From: Acetobacteraceae bacterium
GTDB lineage: Bacteria; Pseudomonadota; Alphaproteobacteria; Acetobacterales; Acetobacteraceae
Reading direction: 5' to 3'
Length of the DNA: 64,000 bases
NCBI GenBank assembly: GCA_031291725.1
Contig: JARLIM010000003.1
Coordinates: forward strand, 1-64,000
The notes beneath the pieces were generated by a model. The model was not told the origin of the DNA, made no database searches, and saw only the letters and a list, made by a program, of their open reading frames with translations. Shown piece after piece: positions 34,521 to 43,292 of this stretch; position 1 is the first letter of the stretch, and the number at the start of each line of letters is the position of its first letter. A program made the position numbers and the translations under genes.

Positions 34521-35815
34521 AGACGCTCAATTCGCAAGACGCAGGCTTCGCCGCAACCTTCGCCGCCCTGCTGGCCGATCGCGACACCGCGCAGGATGTG
34601 CATGCCCCGGTGGCCGCGATCATCGCCGATGTGCAGGCACGCGGCGATGCGGCGCTGATCGATTACACCGCCCGCTTCGACCGGCTCACCCTCACCCCCG
34701 CCACGCTGCGCTTCACGGCGGACGAAATTCAGGCGGCACTCGACGCGGTGCCCGCCGCTTTGCTGGCAGCTCTCGACCTCGCCGCGTCCCGCATTGAGGC
34801 ATTCCACCGCGCGCAGCTGCCCAAGGACATCGCATTCACCGACGCCGCCGGGCTGTGCCTGGGGATGCGCTGGGGCGCGCTCGACGCTGTTGGCCTTTAC
34901 GTGCCGGGGGGCAAGGCCGCCTATCCGTCTTCCGTGCTGATGAACGCCATCCCTGCCCGCGTGGCCGGGGTGGGGCGCATCGCCATGGTGGTGCCAACGC
35001 CGGATGGCGTGGTCAACAACCTCGTCCTCGCCGCCGCCCATCGCGCCGGGGTGACGGAGGTCTATCGCGTCGGTGGCGCACAGGCTGTCGCCGCCCTCGC
35101 CTATGGCACCGCGACGATTGCCCCGGTGGATCGCATCGTCGGCCCCGGCAACGCCTATGTGGCGGAGGCCAAGCGTCAGGTGTTCGGCCGGGTGGGCATC
35201 GATTCGATCGCCGGTCCCTCCGAAGTGCTGATCGTGGCCGATGACAGCAACGATCCGCGCCACATCGCCGTCGATCTGCTGGCGCAAGCCGAGCATGACG
35301 AATTGGCGCAAGCCGTGCTGATCACCAATTCGGCCGATTTCGCCGCCCGCGTGGCCGAGGCCGTCGCCGCCGAAATCCCCACTTTGCCGCGTGCCGAGAT
35401 CGCAGGCACCTCCTGGCGCGATCATGGCGCGGTGATCGTCGTGCGCGATTGGGATGAGGCCGCCGCCCTGGTGAACCAGACAGCACCGGAACATCTCGAA
35501 GTCATGCTGCCCGATCCGCGCGCTTTCTTCGCCAAGATCCGCCATGCCGGGGCCGCCTTCCTCGGCCGCTTCTGCCCGGAAGCGGTGGGCGATTATGTCG
35601 GCGGACCGAACCATGTGCTGCCCACCGGGCGCACGGCGCGCTTCGCCTCCGGCCTGTCGGTGTATGACTTCCTCAAGCGCACCACCTGGATCGAAGCCGA
35701 TGAAGCCGCCCTCGCGCAGGTGGGCCCTGCGGCGGTGGCTCTGGCGGAAGCTGAGGGTTTGCAGGCACATGGCCGCTCTGTGTCGATCCGACTCGGGAAT
35801 AGCGCAGCCCTGTAA
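34517..35815 (+). CDS. hisD: Histidinol dehydrogenase
   Basis: HisD oxidises histidinol to histidine in two NAD-dependent steps. The 432-residue protein starts with GTG inside the hisG stop (GTGA). Landmarks are GLYVPGGKAAYPSSVLMN, YRVGGAQAVAALAYGT, DRIVGPGNAYVAEAKRQV, IDSIAGPSEVLIVAD, zinc-binding QAEHDELAQA, and the C-terminal GPNHVLPTGRTARFASGLSV. Only hisG and hisD of the pathway are here; the remaining his genes must lie elsewhere. Confidence 0.96.
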   Translation: MKTLNSQDAGFAATFAALLADRDTAQDVHAPVAAIIADVQARGDAALIDYTARFDRLTLTPATLRFTADEIQAALDAVPAALLAALDLAASRIEAFHRAQLPKDIAFTDAAGLCLGMRWGALDAVGLYVPGGKAAYPSSVLMNAIPARVAGVGRIAMVVPTPDGVVNNLVLAAAHRAGVTEVYRVGGAQAVAALAYGTATIAPVDRIVGPGNAYVAEAKRQVFGRVGIDSIAGPSEVLIVADDSNDPRHIAVDLLAQAEHDELAQAVLITNSADFAARVAEAVAAEIPTLPRAEIAGTSWRDHGAVIVVRDWDEAAALVNQTAPEHLEVMLPDPRAFFAKIRHAGAAFLGRFCPEAVGDYVGGPNHVLPTGRTARFASGLSVYDFLKRTTWIEADEAALAQVGPAAVALAEAEGLQAHGRSVSIRLGNSAAL

Positions 35816-35823
35816 TGCTTTGC

Positions 35824-35852
35824 TTGACGTGCATTAACGCCGCGCCCATGTT
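35824..35852 (+). promoter_or_regulatory. Possible sigma70 promoter for infA
   Basis: TTGACG (35824-35829) and CATGTT (35847-35852) are spaced by 17 bp, about 40 bp before the infA start. The -35 box is good and the -10 box weak. It would let infA and the genes after it be transcribed apart from hisGD. Confidence 0.42.
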
Positions 35853-35890
35853 CCGCGCGGCTTCCCCAAACCTGAAACAAACGAGGCTTG

Positions 35891-36109
35891 ATGTCTAAAG
35901 AAGACATGATCGAATTCAGCGGCACCGTTGTGGAACTTCTCCCCAACGCCATGTTCCGCGTGAAGCTCGACAACGAACACCAGATTCTTGCCCACACCAG
36001 CGGCAAGATGCGCAAGAACCGCATTCGCGTTCTCGCCGGTGACCGGGTGAATGTGGAAATGACTCCATACGACCTCACCAAAGGCCGCATCACGTTCCGC
36101 TTCAAGTAA
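35891..36109 (+). CDS. infA: Translation initiation factor IF-1
   Basis: IF-1 binds the ribosomal A site during initiation. The 72-residue single-domain OB-fold protein begins [20 protein letters not shown] and ends GRITFRFK, typical throughout. The start is ATG at 35891, although an in-frame TTG directly precedes it. infA followed by maf and an RNase E/G gene is a familiar alphaproteobacterial order. Confidence 0.97.
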   Translation: MSKEDMIEFSGTVVELLPNAMFRVKLDNEHQILAHTSGKMRKNRIRVLAGDRVNVEMTPYDLTKGRITFRFK

Positions 36110-36119
36110 GTCACTGATT

Positions 36120-36704
36120 TTGCCCCTGGTTCTCGCCCCCCTTGTTCTTGCATCGGGCAGCCCGCGACGGCTGGATCTCTTGGCCCAGATCGGGGTGGTG
36201 CCCTCTCGCATCGCCCCCGCAGATCTCGACGAAACACCCGCCCCTGCTGAACTGCCACGCCCTCATGCGCTGCGACTGGCGCGTGCCAAGGCGGCCGCGA
36301 CAATGGCGGCAGCGGATGAATTCGTCCTCGCCGCCGACACCGTTGTCGCCGTCGGTCGCCGCATTCTGCCCAAGGCCGAATCGGCCGAACAGGCGCGGTT
36401 TTGCCTCAACCTGCTCTCCGGCCGCCGCCATCATGTCTACACGGCCGTGGTCGTCCGCGCCCCCGATGGCCGGATCGCCGAACGGGTGAACGACACGGCG
36501 GTGATCTTCAATCGTCTCGATGTCTCGCAGATTTCGGCCTATCTGCGCAGCGGCGAGTGGCAGGGCAAGGCCGGTGGCTATGCCATTCAGGGATTGGCCG
36601 CCGCCTATATCCGCCAGATCGACGGCTCCTATTCCGGCGTGGTGGGCCTGCCTCTGTTCGAGACCGCGCAATTGCTGCGGGGCTTGGGCTTTCCCCTGCC
36701 ATGA
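36120..36704 (+). CDS. maf: Maf-family nucleoside triphosphate pyrophosphatase
   Basis: Maf proteins hydrolyse non-canonical or pyrimidine nucleoside triphosphates and affect septum formation. The 194-residue protein has the N-terminal LVLASGSPRRLDLL, the catalytic acid region EFVLAADTVVAVG, the LSGRRHHVYTAV segment and a late GKAGGYAIQGLAAAYI. All main motifs are intact. The start is a TTG at 36120, 10 bp after infA. Its stop overlaps the following gene as ATGA. Confidence 0.92.
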   Translation: MPLVLAPLVLASGSPRRLDLLAQIGVVPSRIAPADLDETPAPAELPRPHALRLARAKAAATMAAADEFVLAADTVVAVGRRILPKAESAEQARFCLNLLSGRRHHVYTAVVVRAPDGRIAERVNDTAVIFNRLDVSQISAYLRSGEWQGKAGGYAIQGLAAAYIRQIDGSYSGVVGLPLFETAQLLRGLGFPLP

Positions 36705-37807
36705 TCCGCCTGCACGCCGCGATCTCTCCTGGTGAGATGCGCGTGGCGGCCTGGGATGGTGTTCGTCTGCACGATGTCGCCCTCTCCCGCGCGGCAATGC
36801 CCGACGGTGTGGGCGACCTGCATCGCGCCCGCATCTCCGCCCGCGTGCGCGCCATGGCCGGGGCTTTTGTGGCCCTCGAAGGCGGCGTGGAGGGTTTTCT
36901 GCCCGACAGCGAAGCGGCGTTGGAGGGCGAAGGCCGCATTCTCGGCGTGCGCATCGCCCGCGCCGCCCAGGGTGGCAAAGGCCCGCGCCTGACGGCCAAA
37001 CTCACGCCTGACGAGGCGGCCCTGATCGGCACCGGCGCCCCCGCCCTGCTGCATCGTGGCCCGGACGCGCTCGCCCGCATGGCCGAAGCCTACCCAGACG
37101 CCCCGATCATCATCGACGACGCCGCCACCGCCGCGCACAGCCCGCGCAAGGCCGAATTGGTGGCGCGGGCTTTCAGCGATGAATTGGAAGATGCCTGGGA
37201 GGCACTCTCCGCCCCCATCGCCGACTTGCCGGGTGGCGCGCACATGCAGATCAGCCCGACGCCTGCCCTTGTCGCCATCGACATCGACCTCGGCAGCGCC
37301 TCTGCCCAACGCGGCTCGAAAACCCATACCCAGGGGGAAGCCAATCGCGCCTTGCTGCCCGAACTCGCCCGCCAGATTCGGCTGCGCAATCTGGCCGGCG
37401 CCATTCTGGTCGATCTCGGCGGCATGCCACAGAAAAAGCGCGCCGGTCTGACACCCGAATTCGTGCGCGCCCTGGCATCGGACCCGTTGAAGCCCCGCTT
37501 TCTGGGCTTCACCCAATTGGGCCTGGCCGAAATCGTCCGCCCGCGCGTCTTGCCGCCGCTGCATGAAGTGCTGACCGGCCCGCACGCGCTCGGTCTCGCC
37601 GCCTTGCGCCGTCTGGTGCGAGAGGCCGCCGCCGCCCCGCATCGGGCGCTGAGCCTGCACGCCTCGGCGGAGATCGCCACCGCCTTGTTGGCCGATTCGG
37701 CAGCGCAGACCGACGTTGCCGCCCGCACAGGCCGGCATTTGCCGATCGTGTCGCACCCGGAGTGGGGGGCGGGGCGGGTTTCGATTGAGGAGCACTCGCA
37801 TGGCTGA
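36701..37807 (+). CDS. Ribonuclease E/G family protein, short form
   Basis: A 368-residue RNase E/G homologue, much shorter than RNase G (about 490). The S1-like N-terminal part is divergent (GVEGFLPDSEAAL). The DNase-I-like catalytic part is recognisable from HTQGEANRALLPELARQIRLRN. The metal-binding acids appear as VAIDIDLGS and ILVDLGGMPQKKRAG, where canonical enzymes have DVNTG and DFIDM. LGLAEIVRPRVLPPL matches the FGLVExTRKR region. The CPxC zinc link and small domain are absent, so tetramer assembly of the RNase E type is unlikely. It is probably a nuclease, but activity should not be assumed. It overlaps maf by 4 bp and yacG by 8 bp. Confidence 0.82.
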   Translation: MIRLHAAISPGEMRVAAWDGVRLHDVALSRAAMPDGVGDLHRARISARVRAMAGAFVALEGGVEGFLPDSEAALEGEGRILGVRIARAAQGGKGPRLTAKLTPDEAALIGTGAPALLHRGPDALARMAEAYPDAPIIIDDAATAAHSPRKAELVARAFSDELEDAWEALSAPIADLPGGAHMQISPTPALVAIDIDLGSASAQRGSKTHTQGEANRALLPELARQIRLRNLAGAILVDLGGMPQKKRAGLTPEFVRALASDPLKPRFLGFTQLGLAEIVRPRVLPPLHEVLTGPHALGLAALRRLVREAAAAPHRALSLHASAEIATALLADSAAQTDVAARTGRHLPIVSHPEWGAGRVSIEEHSHG

Positions 37808-38003
37808 ACAGCGCCAACCGGGAAGCACGGCAACCTGCCCAATCTGCCGCAAGCCCGTCGCCGCAAAATTCCGGCCTTTTTGCTCGGCCCGCTGCGCGGA
37901 TGTCGATCTTGGGCGCTGGTTTTCAGAATCGTATCGGGTGGAAGCGCCACCGGATGACATTTCTGACGACGAAGATGCCAAGGGAGACGATTCAGAGGGT
38001 TGA
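37800..38003 (+). CDS. yacG: DNA gyrase inhibitor YacG
   Basis: YacG is a small zinc protein that binds GyrB and inhibits gyrase in E. coli. The 67-residue product has CPICRKP and FCSARCADVDLGRWF, giving the C-x2-C...C-x3-C zinc site and its adjacent signature. The acidic tail DDISDDEDAKGDDSEG is typical. The start at 37800 overlaps the stop of the RNase-like gene by 8 bp, as in many alphaproteobacteria. Confidence 0.94.
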   Translation: MAEQRQPGSTATCPICRKPVAAKFRPFCSARCADVDLGRWFSESYRVEAPPDDISDDEDAKGDDSEG

Positions 38004-38028
38004 TCCCCTCGTCACTCTGGTCTATTCA
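38000..38028 (+). promoter_or_regulatory. Sigma70-type promoter for tRNA-Phe
   Basis: TTGATC (38000-38005) and TATTCA (38023-38028) are spaced by 17 bp and end 46 bp before the tRNA. The -35 box overlaps the yacG stop, as the tRNA-Met promoter overlaps mnmA. Confidence 0.52.
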
Positions 38029-38074
38029 CCCGCCTCCAAGCTGACGGGTGTCACCAAGCCCCGCCAGAATGACT

Positions 38075-38150
38075 GCCCGGGTAGCTCAGTTGGTAGAGCA
38101 TGCGACTGAAAATCGCAGTGTCGTTGGTTCGATTCCGACCCCGGGCACCA
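38075..38150 (+). tRNA. tRNA-Phe (GAA anticodon)
   Basis: A 76-nt cloverleaf with acceptor GCCCGGG/CCCGGGC, D arm GCTC...GAGC, anticodon stem TGCGA/TCGCA with loop CTGAAAA, T loop TTCGATT and an encoded CCA at 38148-38150. The 128 bp after it hold no gene. Confidence 0.97.
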
Positions 38151-38278
38151 TTTTGTTTTTGCACGTTGTTTTCCGCAGAAGCATCCTCAGAGAATTCAAG
38201 CGCGAACATCGCGGCGGCACCGCCCGTGTTGGCGGCGCGTCGCGATGCTCGATGCAAGCCTCCGATCGGCACATGACA

Positions 38279-39028
38279 TCAGACGGAGCGGGCGGGCGCT
38301 GATCCCAATAACCTGTCCAGGATCACATCCTCCAACGCGCCCAGTTCCGCCGAACCGTGTCGACGCGGGCGTGGGAGGGAGATTGGGATATCCATCGCCA
38401 CCTCGCCGCTTTCGATCATCACCACACGGTCGGCGAGCAGCAAGGCTTCGGAGACATCATGCGTCACCAACACGGCGGTGAAGCGCTGTTCCTGCCAGAC
38501 CTGCTCCAAAAGGCCCTGCATCTCGATCCGGGTCAGCGCGTCGAGCGCGCCGAGGGGTTCATCGAGGGCGAGGAAACGCGGGCGGGAGACCAGCGCGCGC
38601 GCCAAAGCGACGCGCTGCTTCTGACCGCCGGACAGCGTGCCCGGCCAGGCCTTCGCCTTGTCGGTCAACCCCACCGCCCGCAAGGCCGCCACCGCCCGCA
38701 CATGATCCTTGCCCCCGTCCGCACCAAGGCCGATTTCAACATTGTCGATCACATGCGCCCAGGGCAGCAGACGTGGCTCCTGGAACATCAGCCGCGCCCG
38801 GCTGTCGCCCGCGCCCAATCGCAGCGTCCCTTCGCTCGCCTGATCCAGCCCGGCAAGAATGCGCAACAGCGTCGATTTGCCGCAGCCGGAGCGGCCGATA
38901 ATTGCCACGAATTCGCCCGCTGCCACGTCAAGATCGATGCCCCGGAGGACGTCCAGGGCACCGAAGCGCTTGCGCAGCCCGCGCACCGACATACCGATGC
39001 CATGCGTGGCCGGGTTGATCGCGTTCAT
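38279..39028 (-). CDS. ssuB: Sulfonate ABC transporter ATP-binding protein
   Basis: The ATPase of an SsuABC/TauABC-type importer. The 249-residue protein has Walker [10 protein letters not shown], the Q-loop FQEPRLLPW typical of the nitrate/sulfonate/taurine family, signature [15 protein letters not shown], Walker [14 protein letters not shown] and the H-loop VTHDVSEA. The start at 39028 ([10 protein letters not shown]) overlaps the permease stop as ATGA. It is the last gene of a minus-strand operon with a linked monooxygenase, which favours alkanesulfonates over nitrate. Confidence 0.9.
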   Translation of the reverse strand: MNAINPATHGIGMSVRGLRKRFGALDVLRGIDLDVAAGEFVAIIGRSGCGKSTLLRILAGLDQASEGTLRLGAGDSRARLMFQEPRLLPWAHVIDNVEIGLGADGGKDHVRAVAALRAVGLTDKAKAWPGTLSGGQKQRVALARALVSRPRFLALDEPLGALDALTRIEMQGLLEQVWQEQRFTAVLVTHDVSEALLLADRVVMIESGEVAMDIPISLPRPRRHGSAELGALEDVILDRLLGSAPARSV

Positions 39029-39885
39029 CGCCGCCCCTTTCCAAACGAGGGATGCCACGCCAGCGCCCGGCGTTCGAGCAGGCGCACCAGGCTGTCGGCA
39101 ATCTTGCCCAGCGCGGCGTAGATCAGGATGGCGAGCACCACCACGTCGGTCTGCATGAACTCACGTGCCTGCATCGCCATGTGGCCAATACCGGCATCGG
39201 CGGCGATGCTCTCAGAGACGATCAGCGTCAGCCACATGATGCCCAGCGCATAGCGGATGCCGACAAAGATCGACGGCAGCGCACCGGGCAGCACCACGCG
39301 GCGGAACAGCGTCCATCGCGTCATGCCATAGCTGCGCCCCATCTCGATCAACTGGGCATCGACCGCGCGCACACCGTGAAAGGTGTTGATATAGACCGGA
39401 AAGAATACGCCGAACGCGGTGAGGAACAGCTTGGCCTGTTCCTCGATGCCGAACCACAGAATCACCAGCGGGATCAGCGACAGATTGGGAATGTTGCGCA
39501 CCATCTGCAGCGTGGTGTCGGTCAGCCGCTCGCTGATGCGTGAGACGCCGTTGGACAGGCCGAGCGCGAAGGCAATCCCCCCGCCGATCGCGAAGCCGGA
39601 CATCGCACGACGAAAGCTGATGGCGATGTTGTGGCCCAACGCACCGCTCAATGTCAGCCGCCAAGCGGAGAAGGCGACGTCGACGGGGGCAGGCAGGATG
39701 TCGTCAGAGATCAGGCCGGTTTGGGCGCCGATCTGCCACGCGGCCAACAGCAGACATGGCAGCAGCCACGGCGTGAGCCGGGATTGGCGTACTCTGGCGG
39801 CCAGGGCGTCGCGGTTGAGAAGGGAGAGCGGGAGAGCCGCCAATCGTGACGACTCCTCACCCGGATTGAAAACGGCGTCGCTCAT
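39025..39885 (-). CDS. ssuC: Sulfonate ABC transporter permease
   Basis: A 286-residue inner-membrane permease with about six helices. The BPD-transport loop reads [29 protein letters not shown], spread over residues 200-230, and contacts the ATPase. The start at 39885 ([12 protein letters not shown]) is chosen over an upstream extension that runs into ssuD and has no membrane content. It begins 7 bp after the ssuD stop. Confidence 0.9.
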   Translation of the reverse strand: MSDAVFNPGEESSRLAALPLSLLNRDALAARVRQSRLTPWLLPCLLLAAWQIGAQTGLISDDILPAPVDVAFSAWRLTLSGALGHNIAISFRRAMSGFAIGGGIAFALGLSNGVSRISERLTDTTLQMVRNIPNLSLIPLVILWFGIEEQAKLFLTAFGVFFPVYINTFHGVRAVDAQLIEMGRSYGMTRWTLFRRVVLPGALPSIFVGIRYALGIMWLTLIVSESIAADAGIGHMAMQAREFMQTDVVVLAILIYAALGKIADSLVRLLERRALAWHPSFGKGRR

Positions 39886-39892
39886 CGCACCC

Positions 39893-41047
39893 TCACGAAC
39901 CGGCAACGGCAAGACGGAAGCCGGTGCCGCTGACACCGAACTCACCATCATAAAGCCGTTTCGGCTTGGCATGTGCGCCGATGCCGAGCACAGGGAACAG
40001 CAATTCGGCCACCTTGTAGGCCTCCTCCAGATGCGGATAGCCCGAGGCGATGATGGTCTGGATGCCGAGCGCCTGATATTCGCGCAGCCGCTTGGCCACC
40101 GTCTCGGCCGAGCCAACCAGGGCAGTGCCCGCGCCACCCCGCACCAGACCGATCCCAGCCCAGAGATTGGGCGCTATCTCCAAACGCTCACGCTTGCCGC
40201 CATGCAGGACGGACATACGCTGTTGGCCCACGGAGTCCGATTCCTCGGCGAATTTCTTCTGGGCCGCGGCAATGGCGGCATCGGGCAGGCGGGCGATCAG
40301 ATCATCGGCCACTCGCCACGCCGCCTCGTCGGTCTCGCGCACGATCAGATGGATGCGCAGGCCGAATGTCACCTCGCGCCCATGCGCCTTGGCCCGCGCG
40401 CGCACCTTGTCGAGCTTCGCCGCCACCTCGTCCAGCGGCTCGCCCCAGGTGAGATACACATCCGAATGCGCGGCGGCGACCTCGATGCCGGGGTCGGAGG
40501 AGCCACCGAACCAGATCGGCGGGCGCGGCTGCCGCACCGGCGGGAAGCCGAGTTTGGCGCCCTTGACCTTGATATGCCGGCCATCGAGATCGACGCTCTC
40601 GCCGCGCAGCAGCCTGTCATAGACGGTCAGGAACTCGGCGGTGTGTTCATAGCGCTGATCATGGCTGAGATGGATGCCATCGCCTGCCAATTCGGTCGGA
40701 TTGCCACCGGCGACGATGTTGACCAGGAAGCGGCCCCGGCTGATCCGGTCCAGCGCCGCCGCCTGTCGCGCCGCGTAGGTCGGCGAGACGGTGCCGGGGC
40801 GCAGTGCCAACAGGAAGCGCAGCTTTTCGGTGTGGGTGGCCAGGGCTGCGGCGGTGATCCAGGGATCATCGCAATTGCGTCCGGTCGGGATCAGCACGCC
40901 CTGATAGCCAAGCTGGTCGGCGGCCTGGGCGATCTGCTTGAGATAGCCGAACTCCGGCGGACGATGCCCCTCGGCAGTGCCGAGATAGGAGCCATCGCCG
41001 CTGACCGGGATGAACCAGAAGAGATTGAGCGGATTTTGGGTGGTCAT
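39893..41047 (-). CDS. ssuD: FMNH2-dependent alkanesulfonate monooxygenase
   Basis: SsuD cleaves C1 to C10 alkanesulfonates to aldehyde and sulfite using FMNH2 and oxygen. The 384-residue luciferase-like TIM-barrel protein has [14 protein letters not shown], the active-site segment [10 protein letters not shown] with the conserved cysteine, [16 protein letters not shown], and [17 protein letters not shown]. Length matches E. coli SsuD. The enzyme needs a flavin reductase (SsuE), but no such gene is linked, so reduced FMN must come from elsewhere. Confidence 0.94.
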   Translation of the reverse strand: MTTQNPLNLFWFIPVSGDGSYLGTAEGHRPPEFGYLKQIAQAADQLGYQGVLIPTGRNCDDPWITAAALATHTEKLRFLLALRPGTVSPTYAARQAAALDRISRGRFLVNIVAGGNPTELAGDGIHLSHDQRYEHTAEFLTVYDRLLRGESVDLDGRHIKVKGAKLGFPPVRQPRPPIWFGGSSDPGIEVAAAHSDVYLTWGEPLDEVAAKLDKVRARAKAHGREVTFGLRIHLIVRETDEAAWRVADDLIARLPDAAIAAAQKKFAEESDSVGQQRMSVLHGGKRERLEIAPNLWAGIGLVRGGAGTALVGSAETVAKRLREYQALGIQTIIASGYPHLEEAYKVAELLFPVLGIGAHAKPKRLYDGEFGVSGTGFRLAVAGS

Positions 41048-41065
41048 GGCAGGGTTCTCCTTGGT

Positions 41066-42022
41066 TCAGGCAGCGGCTTTGCCGGTCCAGACGATGTCGC
41101 GGACACGGATGGGGGCGGGGATCAGGCCAAGCTTGTGGAAGCGGTCGGCGACGGCCTGTTGCTGGGCGATCACCGTCTCGGACAGCGGACCGAAGGCGAA
41201 TTCGGAGCGGGCGACGGTGCGCCTCTGCGCCTCCAGCGAGACGCCGGTGGCATCGGTGAAAATCTGGGCCGCCTCGTCGCGATGCGCGTCCACCCAGGCG
41301 CTGGCACGGGTGAGTTCCTCATTGATCGCGCTGACTAGCGCGGGGTGCTGGTCGGTGAAGCCGCGATTGGACAGGAAATAGGAGTTCTGCGCCTGCGCTT
41401 GCGGCTTGATCGGCAATTGGCGCGCGCCGGTTTTGGACAATTCGGCGATGGCGAAATACGGATCCCAGATCGACCAGGCGTCAATCGCGCCACGCGCATA
41501 AGCGGCGGCGGCATCGGCGGGGGCAAGATAGAGCGGGGCGATCTCGTTATAGCCAATCCCCTCGGCTTCCAGTGCGGCGATCAGCAGGTTATGCGCGCTC
41601 GACGCCTTGGCCACGCCAACCTTCTTGCCGCGCAGATCGGCGAGCGTCTTCAACGGGGAGTCCGGCGGCACAATGATCGCCTGCCCCTGACCGCGCGCGG
41701 GCAGCACGGCGGCGTAATAGAGTTTCGCGCGGGCGGCCTGGGCGAAGATCGGCGGGGCGTCGCCGGTGGTGCCGTAATCCAGGCTGCCAGCACTCAACGC
41801 CTCCAGCAGCGGCGGGCCGAACGGGAATTCCGCCCATTTCACCGTAATGCCCTGCGCGGCAAAGCGCTTTTCCAGCAATTGCTGCTGCTTGGCGACCAGC
41901 AGCACGCCGTTCTTCTGATAGCCGATACGGATCTCGGACACCGAAGCGGCGCGCGAGGCGATGGGCACCGCGCCAGACACGGCAATGGTGCCGAGGGCGG
42001 CGATAAAGGCTCTGCGTTGCAT
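41066..42022 (-). CDS. ssuA: Sulfonate ABC transporter substrate-binding protein
   Basis: A 318-residue periplasmic binding protein and the first gene of the operon. The N-terminus MQRRAFIAALGT with a following hydrophobic stretch to SRAAS looks like a signal peptide with twin arginine. The mature part shows IRIGYQKNGVLLVAKQQQ, GSLDYGTTGDAPP and IDAWSIWDPYFA, standard for aliphatic sulfonate binders. Promoter control probably lies in the AT-rich region immediately upstream. Confidence 0.92.
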   Translation of the reverse strand: MQRRAFIAALGTIAVSGAVPIASRAASVSEIRIGYQKNGVLLVAKQQQLLEKRFAAQGITVKWAEFPFGPPLLEALSAGSLDYGTTGDAPPIFAQAARAKLYYAAVLPARGQGQAIIVPPDSPLKTLADLRGKKVGVAKASSAHNLLIAALEAEGIGYNEIAPLYLAPADAAAAYARGAIDAWSIWDPYFAIAELSKTGARQLPIKPQAQAQNSYFLSNRGFTDQHPALVSAINEELTRASAWVDAHRDEAAQIFTDATGVSLEAQRRTVARSEFAFGPLSETVIAQQQAVADRFHKLGLIPAPIRVRDIVWTGKAAA

Positions 42023-42525
42023 TGAAATTCCCCAGGATTGCGGATGTGTGCGGTCGTGTTCAAAGGCAGAAGGAACATCGACAGGTCATGGCACATCATC
42101 CTTCAGATCGAATTCACAGAATAAGAATATCGTATAATAAAAACATAGATCGCAAAGGAATATGTTATGCAATTACCACCAAAAACTAGAATATAAATTC
42201 ACACAATCCGCGTGTAACGGTTTAATTTTCTACCGCATATCAAAAATTCTCTTGAATCATAATTTCTGAAAAAAATTTTCTTTTTTATGCGCCGAACCAT
42301 AAGTTATATTTTGAAATTTTATCCGGAAAACCTTGGCTCGGTGGTATTTCACCATTCCGACTGGTGAGAAACGCACCACCGGTGCCATTCACGGCGTCGG
42401 GTGGCGGACATACGCAATTCAAGGACGGAAAATATTTCCGGCACGATGGGTCATTTTGAATGCACAACCTGCCACACCGCCGCTTTGACCGCCGATACCT
42501 GGGCACCCGGTAAATTCACACTAAA
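42023..42525. other. AT-rich intergenic region upstream of ssuA
   Basis: This stretch, especially 42085-42310, is far richer in A and T than the rest of the window. It should hold the leftward ssu promoter; on the minus strand TATTAT/TATACGATATT motifs occur near 42120-42140. The only ORF of note, 73 codons on the minus strand at 42285-42506, has no ribosome site and a basic, unstructured composition. The base composition may reflect a regulatory region bound by nucleoid proteins or a decayed insertion. Confidence 0.5.
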
Positions 42526-42580
42526 AATTGTATGAATTTAAAAATCTACAATTCTAATTGACATCCGACGAATGTCGGCG
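42526..42580 (+). promoter_or_regulatory. Putative operator and promoter for the Lrp-family gene
   Basis: AATTGTA (42526-42532) and TACAATT (42547-42553) are perfect 7-bp arms 14 bp apart, an AT-rich dyad suited to an Lrp-type dimer. TTGACA (42558-42563) follows at once and matches a perfect -35 box; the best -10 at 17-bp spacing, TTGTTT, is weak. A second dyad CCGAC-N4-GTCGG sits at 42565-42578. Autoregulation by the Lrp protein is inference. Confidence 0.45.
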
Positions 42581-42642
42581 TTGTTTCCCGACGATCGACC
42601 CTCGTGAGGGGACGGCACATCGCGCCATTATCGGAGGTCAAC

Positions 42643-42819
42643 ATGGTGCAGATCGATCGTCGCGCCGCGCTGTTTCGCCACATGAACATGGCCGACACCA
42701 TCGCCTTCGGTCTGAACATCCGTCGGCACGACATCCGCTTCGACCGCCGGACAGGCTCCGGCGTGATCGAGCGCATCCACCATCGCGGACGGCTTGACGC
42801 AGGAAACCAGACACCATGA
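42643..42819 (+). CDS. 58-codon ORF resembling an ABC ATPase fragment, coupled to lrp
   Basis: This ORF has a strong GGAGG site 5 nt before its ATG, and its stop overlaps the lrp start as ATGA, so ribosomes could pass from it to lrp. Residues 9-28 read ALFRHMNMADTIAFGLNIRR, which closely resembles the segment after the Q-loop in CysA-type ABC ATPases (YALFxHMTVxxNIAFGL). No Walker motifs are present, and residues 29-58 are basic and unassigned. It may be a relic of an importer ATPase retained as a leader peptide, or a small functional protein. I could not decide between these. Confidence 0.45.
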   Translation: MVQIDRRAALFRHMNMADTIAFGLNIRRHDIRFDRRTGSGVIERIHHRGRLDAGNQTP

Positions 42820-43292
42820 AGCTCGACGCCATCGACCGCCGCATTCTGGTCGCCCTGCAGGACAATGCCGATATTTCGATCGCCCAACTCGCCGACCGGG
42901 CTGGCCTGTCACAGACGCCCTGCTGGAAGCGGGTGCAGAAGCTGGAAGAGGCGGGCATCATCAACCGTCGCGTCGCATTGCTGACGCCAGAAAAGCTTGG
43001 CCTGGGGCTGACCGTGTTCGTTCAAGTCGAGTCCGGCGATCACTCCGCCGACTGGCTGCAGACCTTCGCATCGACGGTCTCAAGCAGGCCGGAGGTGATG
43101 GAGCTTTATCGAATGGCGGGCGATGTGGACTACATGCTGCGCGTCGTCGTGCCGGACATGGCGAGCTACGACGCATTCTATCGCGACCTGATCGCTGCAA
43201 TCCCGTTGAAGAATGTTACATCCCGTTTCGCGATGGAGCGGATCAAATATACGACGGCGCTGCCTTTGGCGAAAGATTTTGGAAAAACATGA
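42816..43292 (+). CDS. Lrp/AsnC-family transcriptional regulator
   Basis: A 158-residue feast/famine regulator. The N-terminal winged helix is LDAIDRRILVALQDNADISI followed by QLADRAGLSQTPCWKRVQKLE; the C-terminal RAM domain includes VMELYRMAGDVDYMLRVVVPD. These proteins bind amino acids or related ligands and form dimers to octamers. It is divergent from the ssu operon and could regulate sulfonate use, or act on itself through the dyad upstream. The ligand is unknown. Confidence 0.9.
   Translation: MKLDAIDRRILVALQDNADISIAQLADRAGLSQTPCWKRVQKLEEAGIINRRVALLTPEKLGLGLTVFVQVESGDHSADWLQTFASTVSSRPEVMELYRMAGDVDYMLRVVVPDMASYDAFYRDLIAAIPLKNVTSRFAMERIKYTTALPLAKDFGKT

Noticed and set aside
42285-42506. 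73-codon minus-strand ORF in the AT-rich region
   Set aside because: It has no ribosome site, and its basic, Cys/Pro-rich content shows no fold or homology I recognise.
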